Shown here: positions 1 to 6,375 of the stretch, piece by piece | Position numbering within the stretch: the stretch's first letter is position 1 | Layout of the letters: each line of letters opens with the position of its first letter | Source of the DNA: an uncultured Collinsella sp. | GTDB taxonomy: Bacteria; Actinomycetota; Coriobacteriia; Coriobacteriales; Coriobacteriaceae | Direction of reading: 5' to 3' | Length of the DNA: 6,656 bases | Assembly: GCA_902489295.1 (NCBI GenBank) | Contig: CABTZM010000120.1 | Location: forward strand, 1-6,656 | Translations under genes and position numbers: made by a program | The notes under the pieces: model-generated | Seen by the model: the letters and a program-made list of their open reading frames with translations, nothing else | What the model was told of the DNA's origin: nothing | Database searches by the model: none

Positions 1-45
1 CGCGACAAGGTGGGCAAGGCTGCTCGCATCCCCGAGAAGCGCTAA
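1..45 (+). CDS. rplS: Ribosomal protein L19, C-terminal end (partial)
   Basis: Only the last 14 codons are in the window, reading RDKVGKAARIPEKR and then TAA. The GKAARI motif followed by a basic end matches the C-terminus of bacterial L19, a large-subunit protein at the interface with the 30S subunit. The open frame runs in from the left edge. The downstream terminator and the position just before rnhB fit the common rplS-rnhB neighbourhood. So few residues make the call depend partly on context. Confidence 0.82.
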   Translation, partial: RDKVGKAARIPEKR

Positions 46-60
46 GAAGATCGCAGCGTC

Positions 61-110
61 TGTCCACTCGTTTGGACACAAGGGTCACCTTCGGGTGGCC
101 CTTCTTTTTA
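61..110 (+). terminator. rplS terminator region with two tandem hairpins
   Basis: The first hairpin is a perfect 6-bp stem, TGTCCA (61-66) with TGGACA (73-78). One base later a 10-bp stem pairs AAGGGTCACC (80-89) with GGTGGCCCTT (94-103), with one G-T wobble and a C(TTCG)G tetraloop of the extra-stable UUCG class. CTTTTTA (104-110) follows. The second hairpin plus T-tract is a textbook Rho-independent terminator. The first may aid folding or protect the mRNA 3' end. rnhB begins only 28 nt after the T-tract and I see no convincing promoter between, so some readthrough is likely. Confidence 0.88.
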
Positions 111-124
111 TCTGATTTGCATGC

Positions 125-131
125 AAGGAGG
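125..131 (+). promoter_or_regulatory. rnhB ribosome binding site (decides the start)
   Basis: AAGGAGG lies 7 nt before the ATG at 139. An in-frame ATG at 121 is 4 nt upstream of this site and cannot use it, so the start is placed at 139. The 5' end of the site overlaps the perfect palindrome TTGCATGCAA (117-126). Confidence 0.85.
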
Positions 132-138
132 GCCTGGT

Positions 139-927
139 ATGGCCAACATGACGAGCTCGGTTTCGGCTTCGCAGGTTGCCGGCGAGTTGGCGAGCGCCAC
201 GTTCGAGGAGATTCCCGTCCTCGTGGAGCACTATCGCGAGGATCCGCGTCGGCAGGTAATCAAAGCTTGCGAGCGTGCCCTTAAGCGCCGTGCCAAGGAA
301 CTTGCCGAGCGCGAGCGCGTCAACGGCATGTATGAGCTTATGCACGAACTCGGTGGCGATGGCGTGGTCGTGGGTGTCGACGAGGTGGGTCGCGGCTCGG
401 TGGCCGGCCCCTTGACGGTGTGCGCCGTGTGCCTTCCCATGGAGCCGCGCGTTTGGGGCATCAATGATTCCAAAAAGCTCACGCCGGCGCGCCGCGAGCT
501 GCTCTCGGTGCAGATTGCCGAGGTGGCGACTGCGATCGGTTTTTGCCATATCGCTCCCGCGGATATCGATGATATGGGTATGGCTCGCGCCATCCGAGCC
601 GCCGTCGCGGGCGCTGTGGCCGATACGGGGCTCGAGCCCGATTGCGTGCTTATGGACGGTAACCCCTTGGGCGCCGTTCCCAACGAGCGCGACGTGGTGA
701 AGGGCGATGCCAAGATCGCCTGCATCGCCGCCGCCTCCATTATGGCCAAGGTCACGCGTGACGAGATGATGGTCGAGTACGATGCCGAGTATCCCGAGTA
801 CCATCTGGCCGAGTCAAAGGGCTACGCAAGCCCCGAGCACATCGATGCGATTCGCAAACACGGACTTTGTCCGCTGCACCGCGTGAGCTTTTGCGGAAAC
901 TTTTTGCAGACTGAGCGCCTTTTCTAG
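139..927 (+). CDS. rnhB: Ribonuclease HII
   Basis: A 262-residue RNase HII that cuts the RNA strand of RNA-DNA hybrids and 5' of single ribonucleotides embedded in DNA, starting ribonucleotide excision repair in the cytoplasm. The family signature GVDEVGRGSVAGP is at about residues 79-91, and NDSKKL, LMDG, KGD and AASIMAKVTRDEMM follow in the usual order. The four acidic catalytic positions, by alignment from memory with E. coli D16/E17/D108/D126, are D81, E82, D173 and D190. About 75 residues precede the catalytic domain, as in the longer Bacillus-type enzymes (about 255 aa) rather than the 198-aa E. coli form, and probably form the N-terminal substrate-binding region. The start at 139 is set by a strong AAGGAGG site. 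The gene sits between two terminators, so it appears to depend on readthrough from rplS or a promoter I could not see. Confidence 0.96.
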   Translation: MANMTSSVSASQVAGELASATFEEIPVLVEHYREDPRRQVIKACERALKRRAKELAERERVNGMYELMHELGGDGVVVGVDEVGRGSVAGPLTVCAVCLPMEPRVWGINDSKKLTPARRELLSVQIAEVATAIGFCHIAPADIDDMGMARAIRAAVAGAVADTGLEPDCVLMDGNPLGAVPNERDVVKGDAKIACIAAASIMAKVTRDEMMVEYDAEYPEYHLAESKGYASPEHIDAIRKHGLCPLHRVSFCGNFLQTERLF

Positions 928-974
928 GTCAATTGTGGAGACAGGGACCTCAGGCTTTTTATAAACCTGCTGGT

Positions 975-1018
975 AACGGGCCGTGTGCAACGTGATTGTT
1001 GCGCGCGGCCCGTTTTTT
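975..1018 (+). terminator. Rho-independent terminator after rnhB
   Basis: An uninterrupted 17-bp stem pairs 975-991 with 998-1014, including two T-G wobbles (984/1005 and 986/1003), around the 6-nt loop GTGATT. The base of the stem is AACGGGCCG with CGGCCCGTT, and six Ts (1013-1018) follow. It lies 48 nt after the rnhB stop. This strong terminator separates rnhB from the yraN-xerC unit. Confidence 0.93.
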
Positions 1019-1116
1019 GTCGGTATTTGGTCAGCGTTTGGTTTGTTTCCGGTACTTACCCGCATGAAAGGTGCCCTCATCATCGGGGCAATGCAGTGTG
1101 CGGGAAAGGAGACCCC
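1019..1116 (+). other. Leader region upstream of yraN
   Basis: These 98 nt must hold the promoter of the yraN-xerC unit if that unit is transcribed independently of rnhB, because a strong terminator lies immediately upstream. I could not find a convincing -35/-10 pair. The best match, TTGGTC (1027-1032) with TACTTA (1053-1058), has a 20-bp spacer and is not called. A clear ribosome binding site AAAGGAG (1105-1111) ends the region, 5 nt before the yraN ATG. Confidence 0.45.
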
Positions 1117-1602
1117 ATGTGTGCCGCGAGCAAAAAGAGCAAGACGCAGCAACTCAAGGAGCGTTGGGAAGACGGCGAGCTCGATTGCGGGTCGATTACG
1201 CCCGAGTTTATCAAGGAGCTCAGTCCTCGCGAACTTGGCATGCTGGGTGAGCTCATTACCATCGACTACTTTAACGAGCGGGGCTACACCTTGCTTGAGC
1301 AGGGTTATCGATGCGCTGAGGGCGAGGCCGATTTGGTGCTGCTCGACGAGCTCGATGATGTCGTGGTGATGACCGAGGTCAAGACGAGGCGCGTCGCTCT
1401 GGATTGCGCCACGCGGGTCTTTCCCGAGGAGGCCGTGGATGCTCAAAAGCAACGCCGCTATCGCCGCATCGCGGGCTGTTATTTGATGGAACACTATCCG
1501 CTCAAGGCGATTCGTTTTGATGCCGTTGGCGTGACCATCCGTGGTGGGCATATCGCCGAGATCGAGCACCAGTACAACGCGTTCGATTGGCAGGTGTCGT
1601 GA
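1117..1602 (+). CDS. yraN: YraN family (UPF0102) endonuclease-like protein
   Basis: A 161-residue protein of the YraN/UPF0102 family, which has a PD-(D/E)XK nuclease-like fold. Its precise cellular role is not well established. The family pattern is visible: LGMLGELITIDYFNERGY at about residues 40-57, then YRCAEGEADLVLLD and EVKTRR. Putative active-site residues are E45, D72, E87 and K89, all present, so the fold should be catalytically competent. About 38 residues precede the domain; they are lysine-rich at first and then acidic, and are an extension compared with the usual protein of about 120 aa. The start at 1117 is supported by AAAGGAG 5 nt upstream. The frame stays open further upstream to 985, but that would run through the terminator hairpin. 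The stop TGA overlaps the next gene's ATG by one base (TGATG). yraN commonly lies near rnhB and comM in bacteria. Confidence 0.9.
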   Translation: MCAASKKSKTQQLKERWEDGELDCGSITPEFIKELSPRELGMLGELITIDYFNERGYTLLEQGYRCAEGEADLVLLDELDDVVVMTEVKTRRVALDCATRVFPEEAVDAQKQRRYRRIAGCYLMEHYPLKAIRFDAVGVTIRGGHIAEIEHQYNAFDWQVS

Positions 1603-3125
1603 TGGCTTTCGATACGTTTGCCGTTCACGCAGCCTGTATCCGCGGCGTCGAGGCAATTCCCGTCACCGTCGAGGTGTCGCTTGCCGGTGGCATCCCGGGT
1701 ATTCAGATGCTCGGTATCCCGAGCATGGAGGTAATGGAATCTCGCGGGCGTATTCGCTGCGCCATGCGCTCAGCAGGCTTCGAGATTCCTCGGTCGGGCA
1801 TTACCGTCAACCTGGCACCCGGCGATATCCGTAAAACCGGCAGCGGCTTTGACCTGCCCATCGCCATCGCGGTGCTGGCGGCAGATGGGCAGATTCCCCG
1901 CGACAACCTTGATCGTTGCCTTATCGCGGGCGAACTTGGTCTGGACGGTACGGTGTTGCCCGTCAAGGGCGAGGTGGCGTTCCAGCTGCTCGCGCGCGAT
2001 ATGGGGCTCTCCTTTATTGCGGGCAGGTCCGATCAGCATGTGCCGCTCGCGGGCGTGGACTGTGGCTTTATCGATCATCTCTCGCAACTTGCCCACGGCA
2101 TGGGGGATGCCGCCCGTCATTATCTGGATTCTGAGGGAGTCGAGACTACCTTTGAGCCTGAACTTGATTATGCCGACGTGCTGGGGCAGGAAGTCGCCAA
2201 GCGCGGCATGGCGCTTGCGGCGGCAGGGGAGCTAGGTTTGCTCATGATTGGCTCGCCCGGCTCGGGCAAGACGATGCTTGCGCGTCGCATGACCGGTATT
2301 TTGCCCGAGCTTTCTGTTGAGGATCAGCAGGAGGCGCTGTGTATCCATTCGGTCTTGGGCGAGAACATCGATGGGCTGCTGGCGGGGCATCGGCCCTTCC
2401 GCAGCCCCCATCACAGCATTTCGACTGCCGGCCTCATTGGTGGCGGACGTCCGGTGCATCCGGGCGAGATTAGCCTGGCGCATGGTGGCGTACTCTTTTT
2501 GGACGAGCTTGCCGAGTTTCCCACTGGCGTGCTGCAGACGCTTCGACAGCCGATCGAGCGCGGCTATGTGAGGATTGTGCGCGTTGACGGGGCCTTTACC
2601 TTCCCGTCGCGCTTTCAGCTGCTGGCCGCGAGCAATCCTTGCCCCTGCGGCTTTTTGGGCGATCGCGAAGTGCCTTGTCGCTGCTCCGCCTCGATGGTCG
2701 AGCGCTATCGGGCTAAACTGCGCGGTCCTTTGGCCGACCGTATCGACATGATGCTCGACGTGACCCGTCCCGACCCCCAGGTGATTATCGAGGGCGCCGA
2801 GGGCATGTCATCGGCCGAGTTGCGCGATTACGTCGTGCGCGGCCGAGCCTTCCGTGCCTGGCGCGAGTCGCATATGGACGATGCGGACGCCGAGGCCGAG
2901 GATGACGAGTCCCGCTCCATCGACGGTGTCGTGTCGACCTTTGCGCTCGATGAGGCGGCGGAGAAGTGCGTACTTGGCCTGTCGAAGCGCACGCATCTCA
3001 CGGGTCGTGGCATCGTGCGTCTGGTGCGCATCGCGCGCACGATCGCCGATGTCGCCGAGAGCGAGCGGGTGACGCAGGACCACGTTCTCGAGGCAGCGAT
3101 GTATCAGGGAAGGAGGGACCAATGA
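1602..3125 (+). CDS. comM: ComM/YifB family AAA+ ATPase (Mg-chelatase-like)
   Basis: A 507-residue YifB/ComM-family protein. In naturally transformable bacteria ComM is a hexameric helicase that drives branch migration during integration of incoming DNA. The name 'Mg chelatase subunit ChlI' reflects homology only. The N-terminal ChlI-like domain shows VEVSLAGGIPGIQMLGIP and ITVNLAPGDIRKTGSGFDLP (about residues 20-90). The AAA+ core has Walker A GSPGSGKT (217-224) and Walker B VLFLDE (297-302). RPFRSPHHSIS, a family motif, lies between them. A cysteine cluster follows: C347-P-C349 and C359-R-C361. The C-terminal domain carries KRTHLTGRGIVRLVRIARTI. The ATG at 1602 overlaps the yraN stop and has AGGTG 5 nt upstream; it gives the expected M-x-F-x-x-F N-terminus, so it is preferred over a TTG at 1587. 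The end overlaps dprA by 4 nt. Confidence 0.95.
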   Translation: MAFDTFAVHAACIRGVEAIPVTVEVSLAGGIPGIQMLGIPSMEVMESRGRIRCAMRSAGFEIPRSGITVNLAPGDIRKTGSGFDLPIAIAVLAADGQIPRDNLDRCLIAGELGLDGTVLPVKGEVAFQLLARDMGLSFIAGRSDQHVPLAGVDCGFIDHLSQLAHGMGDAARHYLDSEGVETTFEPELDYADVLGQEVAKRGMALAAAGELGLLMIGSPGSGKTMLARRMTGILPELSVEDQQEALCIHSVLGENIDGLLAGHRPFRSPHHSISTAGLIGGGRPVHPGEISLAHGGVLFLDELAEFPTGVLQTLRQPIERGYVRIVRVDGAFTFPSRFQLLAASNPCPCGFLGDREVPCRCSASMVERYRAKLRGPLADRIDMMLDVTRPDPQVIIEGAEGMSSAELRDYVVRGRAFRAWRESHMDDADAEAEDDESRSIDGVVSTFALDEAAEKCVLGLSKRTHLTGRGIVRLVRIARTIADVAESERVTQDHVLEAAMYQGRRDQ

Positions 3126-4057
3126 TGGCCGAGGGGACCTTCGAGCTGCATCCAGGCGATGCGTTGTATCCTGAGACCGTTTTGGAGCTTTCTGATGTAC
3201 CCCAGACACTCTATGTGCGCGGCGACCCCGAGGTGCTTTCGATGCCCGCGCTCTCCATCATCGGCGCGCGCAAGGCATCTCCATATGGCCTTGCCGTCGC
3301 GGAGCTTGCTGCCAAGGTGGCGGTTGAGGCGGGCGTCACGGTGGTCTCGGGTGGCGCGGTCGGTTGCGACCAGGCATCGGGCTGGGCTGCGGTCAACGCC
3401 GGCGGCAAGCACGTTGTTGTGCTGGGGACGGGCGCCGATGTGGTCTATCCGCGCTCAAGCGCCGGCCTCATCACACGTACGCTCGATACGGGCGGTGCGG
3501 TCGTGTCGATCTCGCCGTGGGGCATGGGTCCGCGCAAGTTTGCCTTCCCGCGGCGCAACCGCATCATCGCCGCGTTGTCGCAGGCGCTCTTTGTTTCCGA
3601 GGCGGGCATGCCCTCGGGTACGTTTTCGACGGCCGAGGCCGCTATGGACCTGGGACGCGAACTGCTCGCGGTGCCGGGTTCAATCCTATCGCCCGAGTCG
3701 CGCGGCACCAATTACCTCATCGCCAACGGAGCGTGCTGCATCGTGGACGAGGAGTCCATCGAGATGGCAATCTCGCGCATCTACGGCACCCTGCGCTACT
3801 CGCGCCCCGATGCGCCCGGTATCGCCGATCTGGATTCGATGCAGCAGGCCGTGATGCACGCGCTTATCGCGTCGCCGCTCAAGGTCGACGACATTGCCGC
3901 GCTCGTCTCGCTCGATGCCGTCGGTGTCCTTAAGCTCCTGGGCTCGCTCGAGCTCGAGGGCCTCATCGAGCGCATGATGGATGGAAGGTATGCGCCCTCA
4001 AAGTTTGCGCTTCACGCTCAGACGCCCTTCGGTCACAATGGAAAGCGTGTCAATTAG
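3122..4057 (+). CDS. dprA: DNA processing protein DprA (Smf)
   Basis: A 311-residue DprA/Smf protein, which binds single-stranded DNA and loads RecA on it during transformation and recombination. The Rossmann-like domain is clear: YPETVLELSDVPQTLYVRGD near the N-terminus, GARKASPYG (48-56), SGGAVGCD (76-83), VVLGTGADVVYP, FPRRNRIIAALS (142-153), SGTFSTAEAA and SRGTNYLIANGA. The C-terminal part from about residue 238 (QQAVMHALIASPLKVDDIAALV onward, with ELEGLIERM) looks like the DprA winged helix. There is no N-terminal SAM-like domain; only about 40 residues precede the Rossmann fold. The usual G-[IC]-D-x-x-A-H motif reads GCDQASGWAA, so its histidine is missing. ATG codons at 3122 and 3125 both fit AAGGAGG (3110-3116); 3122 gives an ATGA overlap with the comM stop. 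trmFO follows after 14 nt with no topA between, unlike the common Firmicute order. Confidence 0.94.
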   Translation: MMAEGTFELHPGDALYPETVLELSDVPQTLYVRGDPEVLSMPALSIIGARKASPYGLAVAELAAKVAVEAGVTVVSGGAVGCDQASGWAAVNAGGKHVVVLGTGADVVYPRSSAGLITRTLDTGGAVVSISPWGMGPRKFAFPRRNRIIAALSQALFVSEAGMPSGTFSTAEAAMDLGRELLAVPGSILSPESRGTNYLIANGACCIVDEESIEMAISRIYGTLRYSRPDAPGIADLDSMQQAVMHALIASPLKVDDIAALVSLDAVGVLKLLGSLELEGLIERMMDGRYAPSKFALHAQTPFGHNGKRVN

Positions 4058-4064
4058 AAAGGTG
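4058..4064 (+). promoter_or_regulatory. trmFO ribosome binding site (decides the start)
   Basis: AAAGGTG immediately follows the dprA stop codon. It is 1 nt from an ATG at 4066 and 7 nt from an ATG at 4072. Normal spacing favours 4072. Confidence 0.65.
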
Positions 4065-4071
4065 TATGCAG

Positions 4072-5409
4072 ATGCTGTTTGATCAGGTGACGGTTATCGG
4101 TGGCGGTCTGGCGGGATCGGAATGCGCGATTCAGCTGGCGGATCGCGGGTTCACCGTAAAGCTGTGCGAGATGCGCCCTCAGGTGAGTTCTCCTGCCCAC
4201 CATACCGATCACTTGGCGGAGCTCGTCTGCTCCAATTCGTTTAAGTCGACCCGCCCGGACTCTGCTGCCGGCTTGCTGAAGGCCGAGCTTGAGCGCATGG
4301 GATCGGTGCTGCTCGATTGCGCCCATCGTGCTGCCGTTCCCGCCGGCGGCGCCCTGGCGGTCGACCGCGTCAAGTTTTCCGAGCTTGTCGAGGCCGAGGT
4401 TGCCGCCCGCCCCAATATCGAAGTCGTTCACGGCGAGGTCACCCAGATTCCCGAGGGCCATGTGGTCATTGCTGCGGGACCGCTGTGCTCGCCGGCGTTG
4501 AGCGAGGAAGTCATGAAGCTTGTCGGTGGCGACGCCCTGGCGTTCTTTGACGCGGCGGCCCCGATTGTTGATTCCTCCACGCTCGACATGGACGTGCTGT
4601 TCTCGCAGTCGCGCTACGAGGAGCAGGGGAGTGGCGATTATCTTAACGCCCCGCTCAACAAGGAGGAGTACGAGGCCTTTATCGAGGCGCTCACCACGGC
4701 AGACCGCGTGGTGCTCAAGGACTTTGAGGGCGGTGACCTGTTCCAGGCCTGTCAGCCCGCCGAGGAGGTCGCACGCACCGGCAAGGACGCCATCCGTTTT
4801 GGCGCCATGAAGCCCGTCGGACTCACCGACCCGCGAACCGGTCATCGTCCCTGGGCGGCGATTCAGCTGCGCGCCGAGAATAAGGAGAAGACCGCCTATA
4901 ACCTTGTGGGCTTCCAGACCAATCTGACCTTCGGCGAGCAAAAGCGCGTGTTCCATATGGTTCCCGGTCTGGAGAACGCCGAGTTCTTCCGCTATGGCGT
5001 CATGCATCGCAATACCTTTGTCGATGCGCCGCACGTGCTCGACGGGACCTTTGCCGTGCCCGGTACGAGCGTGCGCCTTGCCGGCCAGATTACCGGCACC
5101 GAGGGGTACATGGAAGCGGTTGCGACCGGTCTGCTCGCTGCGGTCAACACCTATGCAGAGGCCGTCGAGGCGGATCCTGTCGAGCTGCCTCGCGTGGGCG
5201 CCCTGGGTGCGCTCGTGGGCTATGCGACCGATCCCGCCACGGTGGGCTACCAGCCCATGCATGTCAACTTTGGCCTGGTGCCGCCACTCGAGGATGGTAA
5301 GCGCCGCAGCAAGCGCGACCGCTACCAGGCCTATGCGGACCGTGCGCTCGAGGCCCTTGATGCCTATCTGGCCACTCGTCCTGATCTGTTTGGAGGCGAC
5401 CGGTCATAG
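4072..5409 (+). CDS. trmFO: tRNA (uracil-54-C5)-methyltransferase TrmFO, folate/FAD-dependent
   Basis: A 445-residue TrmFO, which makes 5-methyluridine-54 in the T loop of tRNAs using 5,10-methylenetetrahydrofolate as carbon donor and FADH2 as reductant, unlike SAM-dependent TrmA. The N-terminal dinucleotide-binding motif is VTVIGGGLAGSE (G10, G12, G15, E17), followed by VKLCEMRP. LVCSNSF places a cysteine at residue 53, and FQACQPAEEV places one at 227; these match the positions of B. subtilis C53 and C226, the two cysteines implicated in catalysis. MKPVGL, YNLVGFQTNL and ITGTEGYMEA are further family motifs. The ATG at 4072 lies 7 nt after AAAGGTG (4058-4064), whereas the in-frame ATG at 4066 is only 1 nt away, so 4072 is chosen; the C53 numbering agrees. 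The TAG stop falls where xerC begins. The trmFO-xerC pairing is also seen in Firmicutes. Confidence 0.96.
   Translation: MLFDQVTVIGGGLAGSECAIQLADRGFTVKLCEMRPQVSSPAHHTDHLAELVCSNSFKSTRPDSAAGLLKAELERMGSVLLDCAHRAAVPAGGALAVDRVKFSELVEAEVAARPNIEVVHGEVTQIPEGHVVIAAGPLCSPALSEEVMKLVGGDALAFFDAAAPIVDSSTLDMDVLFSQSRYEEQGSGDYLNAPLNKEEYEAFIEALTTADRVVLKDFEGGDLFQACQPAEEVARTGKDAIRFGAMKPVGLTDPRTGHRPWAAIQLRAENKEKTAYNLVGFQTNLTFGEQKRVFHMVPGLENAEFFRYGVMHRNTFVDAPHVLDGTFAVPGTSVRLAGQITGTEGYMEAVATGLLAAVNTYAEAVEADPVELPRVGALGALVGYATDPATVGYQPMHVNFGLVPPLEDGKRRSKRDRYQAYADRALEALDAYLATRPDLFGGDRS
5391..5396 (+). promoter_or_regulatory. xerC ribosome binding site inside the trmFO 3' end
   Basis: TGGAGG lies within the last codons of trmFO, 9 nt before the ATA at 5406. 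It is the only strong ribosome binding site near the expected N-terminus of xerC, which supports initiation at about 5403-5409 even though no standard start codon is there. Confidence 0.6.
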
Positions 5410-6326
5410 CCTTTGACCTGTACGACACCGTCGACTCGTTTATCGCCTATATCTCACGTGTCGAGGGACTTTCTCCCAACACGGTGACGGCCTACGGCTC
5501 GAGGCTGGAGCGCTTTGCTGCCTGGTGCGAGCGCGAGGATATCGATGCTTTCGCTGCCGACGTGCGCACCATTCGCCGCTATCTTGCCGAGCTTTCGCGT
5601 GAGCAGGTGGCTCCCCGAACGCTTGCGGCGCATCTGTCGGCTATCCGATCGCTCTATCGATGGATGGCTGCCGAGGGGGTCGTGGAGGGCGATGTGGTCT
5701 CGGCAATTTCCTCGCCCAAGCTCCCGCGCGATCTACCTGGTGTGCTGACGACCCAACAGGTGGAGGCGCTGCTCAAGACGCCTGATACCTCAACACCCGC
5801 GGGACTGCGCGATGCGGCGATGCTCGAGCTGCTCTATGCCTCGGGCGCCCGTATCTCTGAGCTCGCAGCACTCAATGTGGAGTCCATTGCGTGGTCCGAA
5901 CGCACGCTGCGCCTGTGGGGCAAGGGGAGCAAAGAACGTATCGTCCCTCTGTATCGTCGTGCGCTCGAGGCGACGCGTCTCTATATTGAGGAGGGAAGGC
6001 CGGAGTTGCTCGCTCAGGCAAAGCGTCGTGACCCCGCTACCGGGCCGCATCCGCTGCTTATATCGGCGCGCGGTAATCGCATGAGTGCCGCCATGCTCAG
6101 GCGGCGGTTTCATATGCTGGCGACGCTCGCCGGCATTCCGGCCGACATCGCCCCGCATGCGATGCGCCATACCTTTGCGACCGACTTGCTCGAGGGCGGC
6201 GCGGACCTGCGCTCGGTTCAAGAGCTGCTGGGTCATGCGAGCCTGTCCACGACGCAGATCTACACGCATCTCACACCCGATCGGCTTAAGCGGGCTGTGG
6301 CTCAAGCCCATCCCCGCGGCGAATAG
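5406..6326 (+). CDS. xerC: Tyrosine recombinase XerC (probable non-AUG start)
   Basis: A tyrosine site-specific recombinase of the XerC/CodV type, which with a partner resolves chromosome dimers at dif sites near division. Read from the ATA at 5406 it has 306 residues, close to E. coli XerC (298) and B. subtilis CodV (about 304). The core-binding domain begins DSFIAYISRVEGLSPNTVTAY and runs to about residue 105. The catalytic domain is complete: R149 (ASGARISEL), K173 (GKGSKER), H251 and R254 (HAMRH), H277 (LLGHAS) and the nucleophile Y286 (TQIYTH). The frame is open from 5385 but holds no ATG, GTG or TTG before GTG at 5484. That GTG would delete about 26 residues of conserved helix and has no well-placed ribosome binding site. 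An ATA start 9 nt after GGAGG, overlapping the trmFO TAG as ATAG, is my inference. XerC rather than XerD is called from the neighbourhood. Confidence 0.9.
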   Translation: MAFDLYDTVDSFIAYISRVEGLSPNTVTAYGSRLERFAAWCEREDIDAFAADVRTIRRYLAELSREQVAPRTLAAHLSAIRSLYRWMAAEGVVEGDVVSAISSPKLPRDLPGVLTTQQVEALLKTPDTSTPAGLRDAAMLELLYASGARISELAALNVESIAWSERTLRLWGKGSKERIVPLYRRALEATRLYIEEGRPELLAQAKRRDPATGPHPLLISARGNRMSAAMLRRRFHMLATLAGIPADIAPHAMRHTFATDLLEGGADLRSVQELLGHASLSTTQIYTHLTPDRLKRAVAQAHPRGE

Positions 6327-6331
6327 TGGCT

Positions 6332-6341
6332 GGGACGTCCC
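6332..6341. repeat. 10-bp perfect palindrome after xerC
   Basis: GGGACGTCCC reads identically on both strands and lies 5 nt after the xerC stop. It has no loop or T-tract, so it is not a terminator. It could be a protein site or chance. I see no intrinsic terminator directly after xerC, so transcription may continue toward rpsB. Confidence 0.35.
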
Positions 6342-6375
6342 GCGCCGCGCTCAGGTGTGTGGTTTTGATTGCGGG

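Noticed and set aside
85..804. 239-codon minus-strand frame opposite rnhB
   Set aside because: It is antisense to RNase HII with intact catalytic motifs and has a His/Arg-rich composition typical of a shadow frame.
1027..1058. Promoter for the yraN unit: TTGGTC and TACTTA
   Set aside because: The 20-bp spacer is too long and neither box is strong.
985..1116. Upstream extension of yraN to 985
   Set aside because: It would begin inside the 17-bp terminator stem and add residues with no family match. The AAAGGAG site supports 1117.
814..1656. 280-codon minus-strand frame across rnhB, the terminator and yraN
   Set aside because: It crosses gene boundaries and a strong terminator hairpin, has no ribosome binding site that I could support, and resembles no family.
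4054..5262. 402-codon open frame on the minus strand opposite trmFO
   Set aside because: It lies fully antisense to a gene with clear TrmFO motifs, and its translation is rich in His, Arg and Gly with no recognisable domain. Long antisense frames are expected in GC-rich genes.
5382..5409. Programmed -1 frameshift joining trmFO and xerC
   Set aside because: No slippery heptamer of the X XXY YYZ type was seen before the trmFO stop. A non-AUG start explains the arrangement more simply.
5484..6326. GTG at 5484 as the xerC start
   Set aside because: It would remove about 26 residues of conserved core-binding domain, and the nearest purine-rich site (GAGGGA, 5463-5468) is 15 nt away.
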